A DNA stretch of 8,720 nucleotides from Cytophagales bacterium (GCA_025455595.1 JALOMD010000073.1:1-8720), one strand, 5' to 3'; positions 1 through 5,357 are shown, counted from the first letter of the stretch. Notes: generated from the letters alone by a model not told the origin. Numbers and translations are program-made.

Positions 1-344
1 TCGGGATATTTCTGGCGGGTCAGCTTAAAGATTTCCTTCTTGATTTCCTTCGCAATGCCGCTTTTGCGGTGGTCGGGATGCACAATCAGGCCTGAGTTTG
101 CCACAAATTTGCCGTGGCCCCACGTTTCAATGTAGCAAAAACCGACAAAACCGCCTTGCTTGTCGGTTGCCACAACAGCCTTTCCTTCGACCATTTTCTT
201 TTTGATGTAGTCGGGCGAACGTTTGGCGATGCCGGTGCCACGGGCTTTGGCACTTTCTTCCATGTGGTGGCAAATTTCTTCGGCAAGGGCAAGATGTTCG
301 TACTTAGCTGTTTGAATGATGTATTGGCTGATGTACTGATTCAT
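1..344 (-). CDS. GNAT-family N-acetyltransferase, partial (C-terminus beyond left edge)
   Basis: The reading frame opens at an ATG (342-344) and runs without a stop to the left edge, giving 114 complete codons. The visible protein begins MNQYISQYIIQTAKYEHLAL and has the GNAT acetyl-CoA loop VHPDHRKSGIA at residues 88-98 (R93, G96, A98), preceded by the beta strand ANSGLIV. GNAT enzymes transfer an acetyl group from acetyl-CoA to an amine. The stretches EESAKARGTGIAKRSPDYI and GFCYIETWGHGKFVANSG match, from memory, the acetyltransferase encoded just before argininosuccinate synthase in many Bacteroidota arginine clusters, where it is presumed to act in arginine biosynthesis. That assignment is inference because the next gene is outside the window. 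The C-terminal part is missing only because the window ends. No clear Shine-Dalgarno sequence is seen. Family confidence is high; the substrate is uncertain. Confidence 0.85.
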   Translation of the reverse strand, partial: MNQYISQYIIQTAKYEHLALAEEICHHMEESAKARGTGIAKRSPDYIKKKMVEGKAVVATDKQGGFVGFCYIETWGHGKFVANSGLIVHPDHRKSGIAKEIKKEIFKLTRQKYP

Positions 345-784
345 TTTTCTATGAAAAGGGCATAAAATCAATGGAAGGTGAAACGAAGGGACAAAAAACT
401 GCGCGATGACGCAATTTTGGAAAAGACACACTGACGACGTGCATCCGGCAATGAGAACAAAAAACAGGGAATTTGTCGAGGGAAACTCTGCCCCGTAGGC
501 AAAGCAGTATCAGTCGAGGGCTGGCACCCTCGGTCGCGGGAAACGTGGAGTCGTGTGTGCGAAGAAATGCAACATTTCCGGTGACTTAGTTTGCTACGAT
601 TGGCAGTTGTTCAAAAACCGTGCAAATCTTATGAAAATTTATTTATAAAACGCAACAGTTTTTGCTTTTTTATCACATACCCAAACAAAACGCTGGGTGC
701 AAGAAAAAGTTCAACCGCCAGAAAATGTAGAAAAATCGTGCCAAAAAAGGTCGGTTACAGTGTACCAAGGCTGAGCTAACAGAA

Positions 785-813
785 GCGTTTTGGGCAAAAA
801 TTGCCCAAAACGC
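785..813. repeat. 29-nt palindromic interspersed repeat, copy 1 (perfect)
   Basis: The arms GCGTTTTGGGCAA (785-797) and TTGCCCAAAACGC (801-813) are perfect complements around AAA. Pairing extends by two A:T pairs to 783 and 815. This is the most symmetrical member of a family found in five other places here. On the plus strand it is followed by TTTT, so it could fold like a terminator, but no plus-strand gene ends upstream. Confidence 0.85.
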
Positions 814-882
814 TTTTCGTCACGCAGGTCTGCACGCTGTGCGTCTGACCGGAGGCACAGGCTCGCGAAAGACCAAAGGCTC

Positions 883-911
883 GCGTTTTAGGAAATTTTT
901 GCCCAAAACGT
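883..911. repeat. 29-nt palindromic interspersed repeat, copy 2 (diverged)
   Basis: It begins GCGTTTTAGG and ends TTTGCCCAAAACGT, with the same 29-nt length as copy 1 but a degenerate left arm. The RNA of the minus strand can still form a nine-pair stem with one G:U pair. It lies 15 bases past the stop codon of the broken Uma2 gene. Confidence 0.65.
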
Positions 912-926
912 CCAATCATTCGGTTT

Positions 927-1401
927 TTACTGAAACACGGCGTTGAGGTCAAGTGAAATGTCAGTGGCCGGGTCGTGGAGGGTTTCTTCGTGAAAAACGC
1001 GGATTTTGCCATCGGGTGTAAAGATGAAAACGGTTTCGGTGAACGGCTGCACGAACCAACACGTCTTGACTCCCGCCGCAAAATACGCCTCGAGCTTTTC
1101 ATGATGTCTCGGAACCTTGCCGGGGCGACAGAATCTCGACGGCCGTGAGCGGCGGTTCGGTCACGCGGATTTCGTCGGTTTTGCTGTCATACTGCATTTT
1201 GGGATAGATGCAGATGTCCGGCACGTATTCCTTTTCGTCAAAAAGCAAAGTAAGTTCAGTCGGAAACGAGTGGGTTTTGCGATAGCTGACATATAACTCG
1301 CCAGTCATATTGCCTTGTACAAGTCCGTGGTTTTTGCTGGGCATGGGTTTTCCGCGTTCGATTTCATATTCGGAAAGTTGAGTAGCTTCCAAGAGTTCCA
1401 T
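927..1401 (-). pseudogene. Uma2-family (DUF820) putative endonuclease, frameshifted
   Basis: The ATG frame from 1401 reads MELLEATQLSEYEIERGKPM and keeps Uma2 landmarks: YVPDICIYP (residues 59-67) and LTAVEILSPRQ (85-95), which carry the PD...(D/E)x-type nuclease residues. It then hits a stop at 1099-1101 after 100 codons. The rest of the domain is intact in another frame from 1097: KLEAYFAAGVKTCW, then FVQPFTETVFIFTPDGKIR and a stop at 927-929. The lost frame lies within 1098-1110. Two single-base losses in that stretch would restore a typical sequence (S-R-D-I-M-K/E-K-L-E-A-Y-F) at normal family spacing; a single extra base is the alternative. Uma2 proteins are PD-(D/E)xK-fold proteins found in many copies in Bacteroidota and cyanobacteria, with poorly known roles. 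A TTG start at 1431 would add ten unconvincing residues. A sequencing error is possible. Confidence 0.85.
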
Positions 1402-1519
1402 TTGCGTATTGGTTGGCTGGTGCGATGCCAAAGACGGTTAAATATACGGACTTCTGTTCGGAAACCAATAAGTGCAAGCCTGTGAGGTGCGAGTCAGAGA
1501 CGCGCCATAAGCATAAACA

Positions 1520-1548
1520 GCGTTTTGGGCAAAATTTGCTTAAAACGC
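1520..1548. repeat. 29-nt palindromic interspersed repeat, copy 3
   Basis: It begins GCGTTTTGGGCAAAA and ends TTTGCTTAAAACGC: 29 bases with the same spacing as the perfect copy and substitutions only in the right arm. It lies immediately beyond the peroxiredoxin terminator, in the gap between the peroxiredoxin and Uma2 genes. Confidence 0.8.
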
Positions 1549-1551
1549 CAT

Positions 1552-1579
1552 AAAAAAGCCCCTCTCCTTCGGAGAGGGG
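1552..1579 (-). terminator. Rho-independent terminator of the peroxiredoxin gene
   Basis: Reading on the minus strand, the 9-bp perfect stem CCCCTCTCC / GGAGAGGGG (1571-1579 with 1559-1567, triloop 1568-1570) is followed by one C and then six T (1552-1557). It starts about 15 bases after the peroxiredoxin stop codon. The stem belongs to a repeat module (CCCCTCTCC...GGAGAGGGGTTGGGGTGAGG on the plus strand) that recurs at 6380-6409 and in both arms of the element at 6904-7071. Confidence 0.8.
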
Positions 1580-1594
1580 TTGGGGTGAGGTCGT

Positions 1595-2233
1595 TTACAA
1601 ATTCGGCTGCGGCGTGACGCGCAGGTAGGGCTTCACTTTGGTGTAGCCTTTCGGGAATTTCACGTCGGCTTCCTCGTCTTTCACGGCGGCGGTGATGATC
1701 ACGTCTTGGCCGTTTTCCCAGTTGGCGGGCGTGGCCACGCTGTAGTTGGCCGTCAGTTGCAACGAATCGAGCACGCGCAGGATTTCGGCAAAGTTGCGGC
1801 CCGTTGAGGCCGGATAGGTAATCATGAGTTTCACCTTGCGGTCAGGCCCGATGATGAACACCGAACGCACCGTGAAACTGTCCGACGCGTTGGGGTGGAT
1901 CATGTCGTACAGGTCGGCGATTTTGCGGTCAGCGTCGGCAATGATGGGGTAGTTCACTTCGGTGTTCTGCGTCTCGTTGATGTCCGGCACCCAGCCCTTG
2001 TGCGACTCAAGGCTGTCCACGCTCAGGGCAATGATTTTGGCGTTGCGCTTCGTGAATTCGTCGTAAATACGGGCCGCCGCGCCGAGTTCGGTGGTGCAAA
2101 CGGGCGTATAGTCTTTAGGGTGCGAGAAAAAAACCACCCAGCCGTCACCGGCCCATTCGTAGAAGTCAATCGGGCCTTGCGTGGTTTCGGCTTGGAAATT
2201 GGGGGCTACGTCGCCCAGTCTTAAGGTTGCCAT
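1595..2233 (-). CDS. 1-Cys peroxiredoxin (Prx6-type)
   Basis: This 212-residue protein starts MATLRLGDVAPNFQAETT. It is a thiol peroxidase expected to reduce hydrogen peroxide and alkyl hydroperoxides in the cytoplasm. The AhpC/TSA thioredoxin-fold domain carries the active-site motif HPKDYTPVCTTEL (residues 38-50) with T43 and peroxidatic C46, and the conserved arginine in TVRSVFIIGP is R123. No other cysteine exists in the protein, so there is no resolving cysteine. That, the length and the C-terminal extension (residues 160-212, including PANWENGQDVII) fit the Prx6/1-Cys class rather than 2-Cys AhpC. I chose the ATG at 2233 because the family N-terminus (LRLGDxAPNF) begins there; the open frame extends 66 codons further but reads through a palindromic repeat. 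A clear terminator follows the stop. It is probably monocistronic. Confidence 0.93.
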   Translation of the reverse strand: MATLRLGDVAPNFQAETTQGPIDFYEWAGDGWVVFFSHPKDYTPVCTTELGAAARIYDEFTKRNAKIIALSVDSLESHKGWVPDINETQNTEVNYPIIADADRKIADLYDMIHPNASDSFTVRSVFIIGPDRKVKLMITYPASTGRNFAEILRVLDSLQLTANYSVATPANWENGQDVIITAAVKDEEADVKFPKGYTKVKPYLRVTPQPNL

Positions 2234-2275
2234 AGGATTCGTTTTTGGTTTGAGGTTTACGGTTTTCAGTTTCCG

Positions 2276-2314
2276 GTTTGGCGTTTTGGGCAAAATTTGC
2301 TCAAAACGCCAAAC
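2276..2314. repeat. Palindromic interspersed repeat, copy 4, extended arms
   Basis: The 29-nt core (2281-2309, GCGTTTTGGGCAAA...TTTGCTCAAAACGC) is extended by GTTTG / CAAAC so that the arms are 19 bases (2276-2294 and 2296-2314) around one central base, with a single mismatch. If the peroxiredoxin promoter at 2328-2354 is right, this hairpin is transcribed into the peroxiredoxin 5' leader. Confidence 0.85.
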
Positions 2315-2327
2315 TTCTCTAATCCTA

Positions 2328-2354
2328 TAAAGGTAATAGGAATTATGATTCAAA
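2328..2354 (-). promoter_or_regulatory. Candidate promoter of the peroxiredoxin gene
   Basis: On the minus strand TACCTTTA (2328-2335) matches the Bacteroidota -7 consensus TAnnTTTG except for the last base. TTTG at 2351-2354 could be the -33 element, but the 15-nt spacing is shorter than the usual 19-21. Transcription would start near 2320, giving an approximately 90-nt leader that contains palindrome copy 4. Confidence 0.4.
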
Positions 2355-2439
2355 GCTACGAAATGGCTTTTGAAAACACAACTATCGGGCAGACTGTAAT
2401 CGGATTTGCCGAAAAACGCCCCAAACGCCAATCTATTTA

Positions 2440-2470
2440 TTGAGCCGGGGCCAATTTTTTTCTACCTTTC
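2440..2470 (+). promoter_or_regulatory. Candidate promoter of the PorP/SprF-family gene
   Basis: TTG at 2440-2442 and TACCTTTC at 2463-2470 are 20 bases apart. This is the expected spacing for Bacteroidota -33/-7 elements, with one mismatch to TAnnTTTG. The position would give a leader of about 85 bases before the ATG at 2563. The match is short and could be chance. Confidence 0.35.
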
Positions 2471-2562
2471 GCGTTAAAACAAAGCCGGCCTTGCACGCGG
2501 CCGTTCGGAAACGGTTCGCACCTCGCAATACAGCCCGTCGGCTCATGGACAAAAGCACTTTC

Positions 2563-3600
2563 ATGCGCAAGATTTCAACCGTTTTCCTCATTGTTTTCGG
2601 CAACGTGCTGGCGTGGGCACAAGACCCGCAGTTTTCGCAGTTTTACGCCAATCCGCTGTACCTGAACCCGGCCATGGCGGGCGGGGCGTTGGCTACTCGC
2701 GTCACGGCCAACTACCGGCACCAGTGGCCCGCCTTGGATGCCAATTTCATTACCTATTCGGCTTCGGTTGACACGTATTTCCCGCGCATCAACAGCGGCC
2801 TCGGCTTCATCGTGAGTCGCGACCAACAGGTTTTTGCCCGCTTCAACTCCATTGACGTGGGGGCGCAGTATGCCTACCAGTTGCAACTGAGCCGCCGCGT
2901 GGCCGTGCGGGCGGGCATCCAGTTTTCCTACGTGAACCGCAGCATCAATTACTTCGGCCTCACCTTCGGCGACCAATTCGACAACCGGGGCTTCCTGAAC
3001 ATCCAGTCTATTGACGAACTGGCTCGGAACCCCAACCCGGCGGCGTTGAATTACATGAATGTGTCGGCGGGGGGCATGATTTACACCAGCCGGTCTTGGT
3101 TAGGTATTTCGGCACACAACCTCAACCGGCCCAACCAGTCGTTTGTCGGCACGGCCAGCCCGTTGCCAACGCGGTTCTCGGTACACGGCGGCGTGAAAAT
3201 CCCGCTTGACGACAACACCCGTTACGGCTTGGCCGAAAGCAAAACCGCCCCCGAACGGAGCATTACGCCCGCGTTCCAGTACCGTGCCCAAGGCCGCTTC
3301 GACCAGTTCGACGTGGGCATGTATCTCACCTACGAGCCGGTGGTGCTGGGGTTGTGGTACCGGGGCCTGCCCATCAAGCAGTACGAACGCGGCATTTACA
3401 ACAACGACGCACTGATTTTCTTGGCCGGTTTCAAACAAGGAGGACTCTCCATCGGCTACAGCTATGACCTTACGGTTTCCAACCTCGGCACCTCAACCGG
3501 CGGGGCGCACGAGGTGTCGGTGAGCTACGAGTTTCCGCCCGCCCGCCCGCGCAAACGCGTGCCGCGCAACATCAAGCAATTGCCGTGTCCGAAGTTTTAG
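2563..3600 (+). CDS. PorP/SprF-family type IX secretion-associated outer-membrane protein
   Basis: The 345-residue product has a short Sec signal peptide (MRK followed by ISTVFLIVFGNVLAWA, cleavage likely after A19) and then the family signature DPQFSQFYANPLYLNPAMAG (residues 21-40). The rest is rich in alternating aromatic strands, as in an outer-membrane beta barrel, and ends near HEVSVSYEF (316-324) with a basic 21-residue tail. Members of this family (TIGR03519) include SprF and PorP, needed for secretion or attachment of particular cargo through the type IX system. SprF-like genes often follow the gene of a large cargo adhesin; none is present here, so this is an orphan paralogue and its partner is unknown. 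I chose the ATG at 2563 for its compact signal peptide and A-rich upstream bases. An ATG at 2545 is a close alternative. A longer frame back to TTG at 2440 looks non-coding. Confidence 0.9.
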   Translation: MRKISTVFLIVFGNVLAWAQDPQFSQFYANPLYLNPAMAGGALATRVTANYRHQWPALDANFITYSASVDTYFPRINSGLGFIVSRDQQVFARFNSIDVGAQYAYQLQLSRRVAVRAGIQFSYVNRSINYFGLTFGDQFDNRGFLNIQSIDELARNPNPAALNYMNVSAGGMIYTSRSWLGISAHNLNRPNQSFVGTASPLPTRFSVHGGVKIPLDDNTRYGLAESKTAPERSITPAFQYRAQGRFDQFDVGMYLTYEPVVLGLWYRGLPIKQYERGIYNNDALIFLAGFKQGGLSIGYSYDLTVSNLGTSTGGAHEVSVSYEFPPARPRKRVPRNIKQLPCPKF

Positions 3601-3634
3601 GTCAGTCGTCAGTCGTCAGTCGTCAGTCGTCAGT
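3601..3634 (+). repeat. Tandem repeat of GTCAGTC directly after the PorP stop codon
   Basis: Four perfect 7-bp units GTCAGTC plus six bases of a fifth begin on the base after the TAG stop. Because it is outside the coding frame, a change in copy number would not alter the protein. Confidence 0.9.
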
Positions 3635-3667
3635 AAAAAGTGTCGAAATGGTATTCTTGGTTCATTG

Positions 3668-3771
3668 TGACTGTTTAAGATTTTCCGTTTTGGCCTTTTT
3701 TCGCCCAAAACGCCAGACCGTAGGGGCGGGGCTTGCCCCCGACACGTCGGGGCAGAAATATTAAACAGTCA
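3668..3771. mobile_element. 104-bp MITE-like element with 11-bp terminal inverted repeats
   Basis: TGACTGTTTAA (3668-3678) and TTAAACAGTCA (3761-3771) are perfect inverted repeats, and the element is flanked by direct CATTG at 3663-3667 and 3772-3776, a candidate 5-bp target duplication. The interior has no coding capacity. It contains palindromic repeat copy 5 (3685-3713) and two G/C hairpins (GGGGC...GCCCC and CCCCGACACGTCGGGG). No transposase is present, so it would be non-autonomous. With inverted repeats this short, a chance arrangement is not excluded. Confidence 0.55.
3685..3713. repeat. 29-nt palindromic interspersed repeat, copy 5 (inside the MITE-like element)
   Basis: It begins CCGTTTTGGC and ends TCGCCCAAAACGC: 29 bases in the same register as the other copies, with a T-rich centre. 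Its position inside another candidate element shows that these repeats nest. Confidence 0.65.
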
Positions 3772-3814
3772 CATTGTCTCATTCATATAGAATCAGAATC
3801 CGCGAAATTTTGCC

Positions 3815-3848
3815 CAAAACGCCCGGATAGTCGGGCGTTTTGTTTTTT
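3815..3848 (+). terminator. Rho-independent terminator
   Basis: CAAAACGCCCG (3815-3825) pairs perfectly with CGGGCGTTTTG (3832-3842) around the loop GATAGT, followed by six T (3843-3848). It is the first strong plus-strand terminator after the PorP/SprF gene, about 215 bases past its stop. Its left arm coincides with a half-copy of the palindromic repeat (TTTTGCCCAAAACGC, ending 3822), so a repeat may have been recruited as a terminator. Confidence 0.8.
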
Positions 3849-3858
3849 GTCAGAACCA

Positions 3859-3930
3859 TGATTCGTAGGATTGAAGGATTACCTTGATCGAAATCAAAAA
3901 ATCATGTTGATCCTTTCATCCTACGAATCA
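3859..3930. repeat. Imperfect inverted repeat with 21-nt arms
   Basis: The arm at 3859-3879 (TGATTCGTAGGAT...) is complementary to 3910-3930 (...ATCCTACGAATCA), with two mismatches in 21 positions. The 30-nt centre is A/T-rich. No tail of T bases follows, so it is not an obvious terminator. It may be a small element remnant. Confidence 0.65.
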
Positions 3931-3944
3931 GGGTTCGGACAACA

Positions 3945-3973
3945 GCGTTTTGGGCGAATTTTGCTCAAAACGC
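3945..3973. repeat. 29-nt palindromic interspersed repeat, copy 6
   Basis: It begins GCGTTTTGGGCGAA and ends TTTGCTCAAAACGC: 29 bases, arms of the family sequence with a changed centre. It lies 132 bases upstream of the TIM-barrel start codon. Confidence 0.8.
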
Positions 3974-4104
3974 TCCCTTCCCGTCCGTTGAAAGATTGTT
4001 TCACTTGTCAACTCTACAATTGTCAAAAAATATTACTTTTACCCGCAATAATCCAATCTCCGAAACCTGATTCGTACTTTGTAACTCGTAAATCGTACTT
4101 CAAA

Positions 4105-5064
4105 ATGATTCGTCGCGATTTTGTCAAGAAAAGTCTGGCGGCTGCCGGAGTGGCCAGCATCGGCATTCCGGCCACGGCCGCAAAAGAAGATACGCCCCTG
4201 CCGCCCAAGGCCAAGTTCAACCTCAAGTACGCGCCGCACTTCGGCATGTTCGAGAACCTGGCGGGCAAAGACTTGTTCGACCAACTGAAAGTGATGTCCG
4301 AGTTGGGCTTCACGGCTTTGGAAGACAACGGCATGATGGGCCGCACGCCCGACACGCAAGCCAAAATCGGCGAGACGCTGGCCAAATACGGCATGACGAT
4401 GGGCGTTTTCGTGGTTGACGGCGGCGACAACTGGAAAACCTCGCTGACCACCGGTAAACAGGATTTCAAGGACAACTTCCTGAAAACCTGCCGCACGGCC
4501 GTGGAAGTGGCCAAACGCTGCAACGCCAAATGGATGACCGTGGTGCCGGGTTTTTACGAGCGGAGCTTGCCCATCGGCATCCAAACCGGACACGTGATTG
4601 ACGTGCTGCGCCAAGCCGCCGCCATTTTCGAGCCGCACGGCTTGGTGATGGTGCTGGAACCGCTCAGCGACACGCCCGACCTGTTCCTCCGCAACTCCGA
4701 CCAGACGTACATGATTTGCCGGGCCGTGAACAGCCCGTCGTGCAAAATCCTGTTCGACATGTACCACATGCAGCGCAACGAAGGGGAAATCATCGTGAAC
4801 ATGAACCGCACGTGGGACGAAATCGGCTACCTGCAAATCGGCGACAATCCGGGCCGCAAAGAGCCGACTTCGGGCGAGATGAACTACAAAAACATTTTCA
4901 AGCACATCCACGCAAAAGGCTGGCAGGGAATCTTGGGCATGGAACACGGCAATGCCAAGCCAGGCAAGGACGGCGAGGTGGCGTTGTTCAACGCTTACGT
5001 GGAGGTGGACAGTTTTCTGCCCAAACCGGCTGCGGCAACTACGGCGAAGGGCAAGAAGAAATAG
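4105..5064 (+). CDS. Secreted hydroxypyruvate-isomerase-like TIM-barrel protein
   Basis: The 319-residue protein starts MIRRDFVKKSLAAAGVASIG, a twin-arginine type signal (RRDFVKK plus a hydrophobic stretch to about residue 26), so it is probably exported. The rest is a xylose-isomerase-like (AP endonuclease 2) barrel. Visible metal and substrate residues are E185 in VLEPLS, D218 and H221 in ILFDMYHMQ, Q244 in YLQIGDNPGR and E280 in GMEHG; the stretch FDxYHMQ...GxxQIGDxPGRxEPxxGExNY is characteristic of hydroxypyruvate isomerase (Hyi) relatives. Hyi interconverts hydroxypyruvate and tartronate semialdehyde, but exported Bacteroidota paralogues may act on other sugars or sugar acids, so the substrate is open. 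The tail (residues 308-319) is Ala/Lys-rich. I chose the ATG at 4105 because it begins the signal; the open frame back to 3871 crosses repeats. No sugar-metabolism genes are adjacent. Confidence 0.9.
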   Translation: MIRRDFVKKSLAAAGVASIGIPATAAKEDTPLPPKAKFNLKYAPHFGMFENLAGKDLFDQLKVMSELGFTALEDNGMMGRTPDTQAKIGETLAKYGMTMGVFVVDGGDNWKTSLTTGKQDFKDNFLKTCRTAVEVAKRCNAKWMTVVPGFYERSLPIGIQTGHVIDVLRQAAAIFEPHGLVMVLEPLSDTPDLFLRNSDQTYMICRAVNSPSCKILFDMYHMQRNEGEIIVNMNRTWDEIGYLQIGDNPGRKEPTSGEMNYKNIFKHIHAKGWQGILGMEHGNAKPGKDGEVALFNAYVEVDSFLPKPAAATTAKGKKK

Positions 5065-5140
5065 GAGCCTCCCCAACCCCTCCCAAGGAGGAGTTTTCGT
5101 GCCAATGTTTCGGCGTAACCAAGCAGGGTTCTGTTTTATA

Positions 5141-5186
5141 CAAAAATCGCCTGAAACGGTCGCTTGGCCGTTTCAGGCGATTTTTG
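5141..5186. terminator. Strong bidirectional Rho-independent terminator
   Basis: Perfect 19-bp arms, starting CAAAAATCGCCTGAAACGG (5141-5159) and closing at 5168-5186, surround the 8-nt loop TCGCTTGG. The stem ends in A5 on one side and T5 on the other, so either strand gives a GC-rich stem followed by a T run. It most likely ends the TIM-barrel transcript, about 75 bases after its stop. Confidence 0.88.
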
Positions 5187-5268
5187 CGTTATTCGTGAAC
5201 AACTTCAGTTACCAAAAGCCCCTGCCTTGGGAGGACAAAACGAACCCACTACAGACGAATCCTCTACG

Positions 5269-5357
5269 GGTCGTGTCTGAAACGTGTGGATGTAGTTTAA
5301 TAACCAACTGACAATCAGTACATTACAAGAAGTCATCCACACGTTTCAGACACGACC
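5269..5357. mobile_element. 89-bp MITE with 24-bp perfect terminal inverted repeats and 8-bp target duplication
   Basis: The left end (5269-5292, beginning GGTCGTGTCTGAAACG) is perfectly complementary to the right end (5334-5357). CCTCTACG stands directly outside on both sides (5261-5268 and 5358-5365), a textbook 8-bp target duplication. The 41-nt centre is A/T-rich and non-coding. It is a non-autonomous element moved by an unseen transposase. An 8-bp duplication with GG-starting ends would suit IS1595-like or IS1-like families, but I cannot assign it. Confidence 0.85.

Larger units (their letters stand above)
345..926. other. Non-coding stretch with hairpins and two palindromic repeats
   Basis: I see no convincing gene in these 582 bases. 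A 62-codon frame on the plus strand (591-779) has no recognisable features. Contents: the upstream region of the GNAT gene; a small hairpin CGAGGG-CTGGCA-CCCTCG at 515-532; a perfect 29-nt palindromic repeat at 785-813 and a diverged copy at 883-911, about 70 bases apart; and between them a 9-bp direct repeat AGGCTCGCG at 859-867 and 877-885. The second palindrome lies just downstream of the Uma2 stop codon and could fold as its terminator, but it lacks a good T-run on that strand. Confidence 0.6.
2234..2562. other. Divergent intergenic region between peroxiredoxin and PorP/SprF genes
   Basis: About 330 bases separate the two divergent starts. Open frames extend in from both genes, but these extensions start at TTG codons and have no family similarity. 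Contents: a low-complexity A/C-rich leader next to the peroxiredoxin ATG (2234-2270); a 39-nt palindrome (2276-2314); a candidate promoter for each gene; and a small hairpin CCGTT-CGGA-AACGG (2501-2514) in the PorP leader. Confidence 0.6.
3601..4104. other. Repeat-packed intergenic region between PorP/SprF and the TIM-barrel gene
   Basis: These 504 bases hold no convincing gene. In order: the 7-bp tandem repeat (3601-3634); a 104-bp MITE-like element (3668-3771) containing a copy of the palindromic repeat; a half-site and strong terminator (3815-3848); an imperfect inverted repeat (3859-3930); another palindromic copy (3945-3973); two TTGTCAA direct repeats (4005-4011, 4020-4026); and a TCGTAAATCGTACTTC motif just before the next ATG. 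Open frames extend upstream from the next gene through this region but read through repeats. Confidence 0.7.

Noticed and set aside
591..779. 62-codon plus-strand frame in the left non-coding stretch
   Set aside because: No domain, signal or membrane segment is visible, and there is no good promoter or ribosome site; it is probably chance.
345..926. A riboswitch or tRNA in the leader of the acetyltransferase gene
   Set aside because: I found no cloverleaf or recognisable riboswitch core; only one small hairpin (515-532) is present.
776..1102. 108-codon minus-strand frame starting MKSSRRILRRES
   Set aside because: It is the third frame through the Uma2 C-terminal half; the neighbouring frame gives the genuine domain sequence.
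3685..3713. Palindrome copies as transcription-factor operators
   Set aside because: The copies lie both upstream and downstream of genes and inside a candidate mobile element, which suits an interspersed repeat better than a regulator site.
785..3973. The repeated 29-nt palindrome as a CRISPR array
   Set aside because: Repeat length is CRISPR-like, but spacing is irregular (about 70 to over 1000 bases), genes lie between copies, and no cas gene is seen.
4039..5076. 345-codon open frame on the minus strand opposite the TIM-barrel gene
   Set aside because: It is rich in His, Val and Arg with no recognisable domain and runs antisense to a gene with clear catalytic motifs; long antisense frames are expected in GC-rich codon usage.
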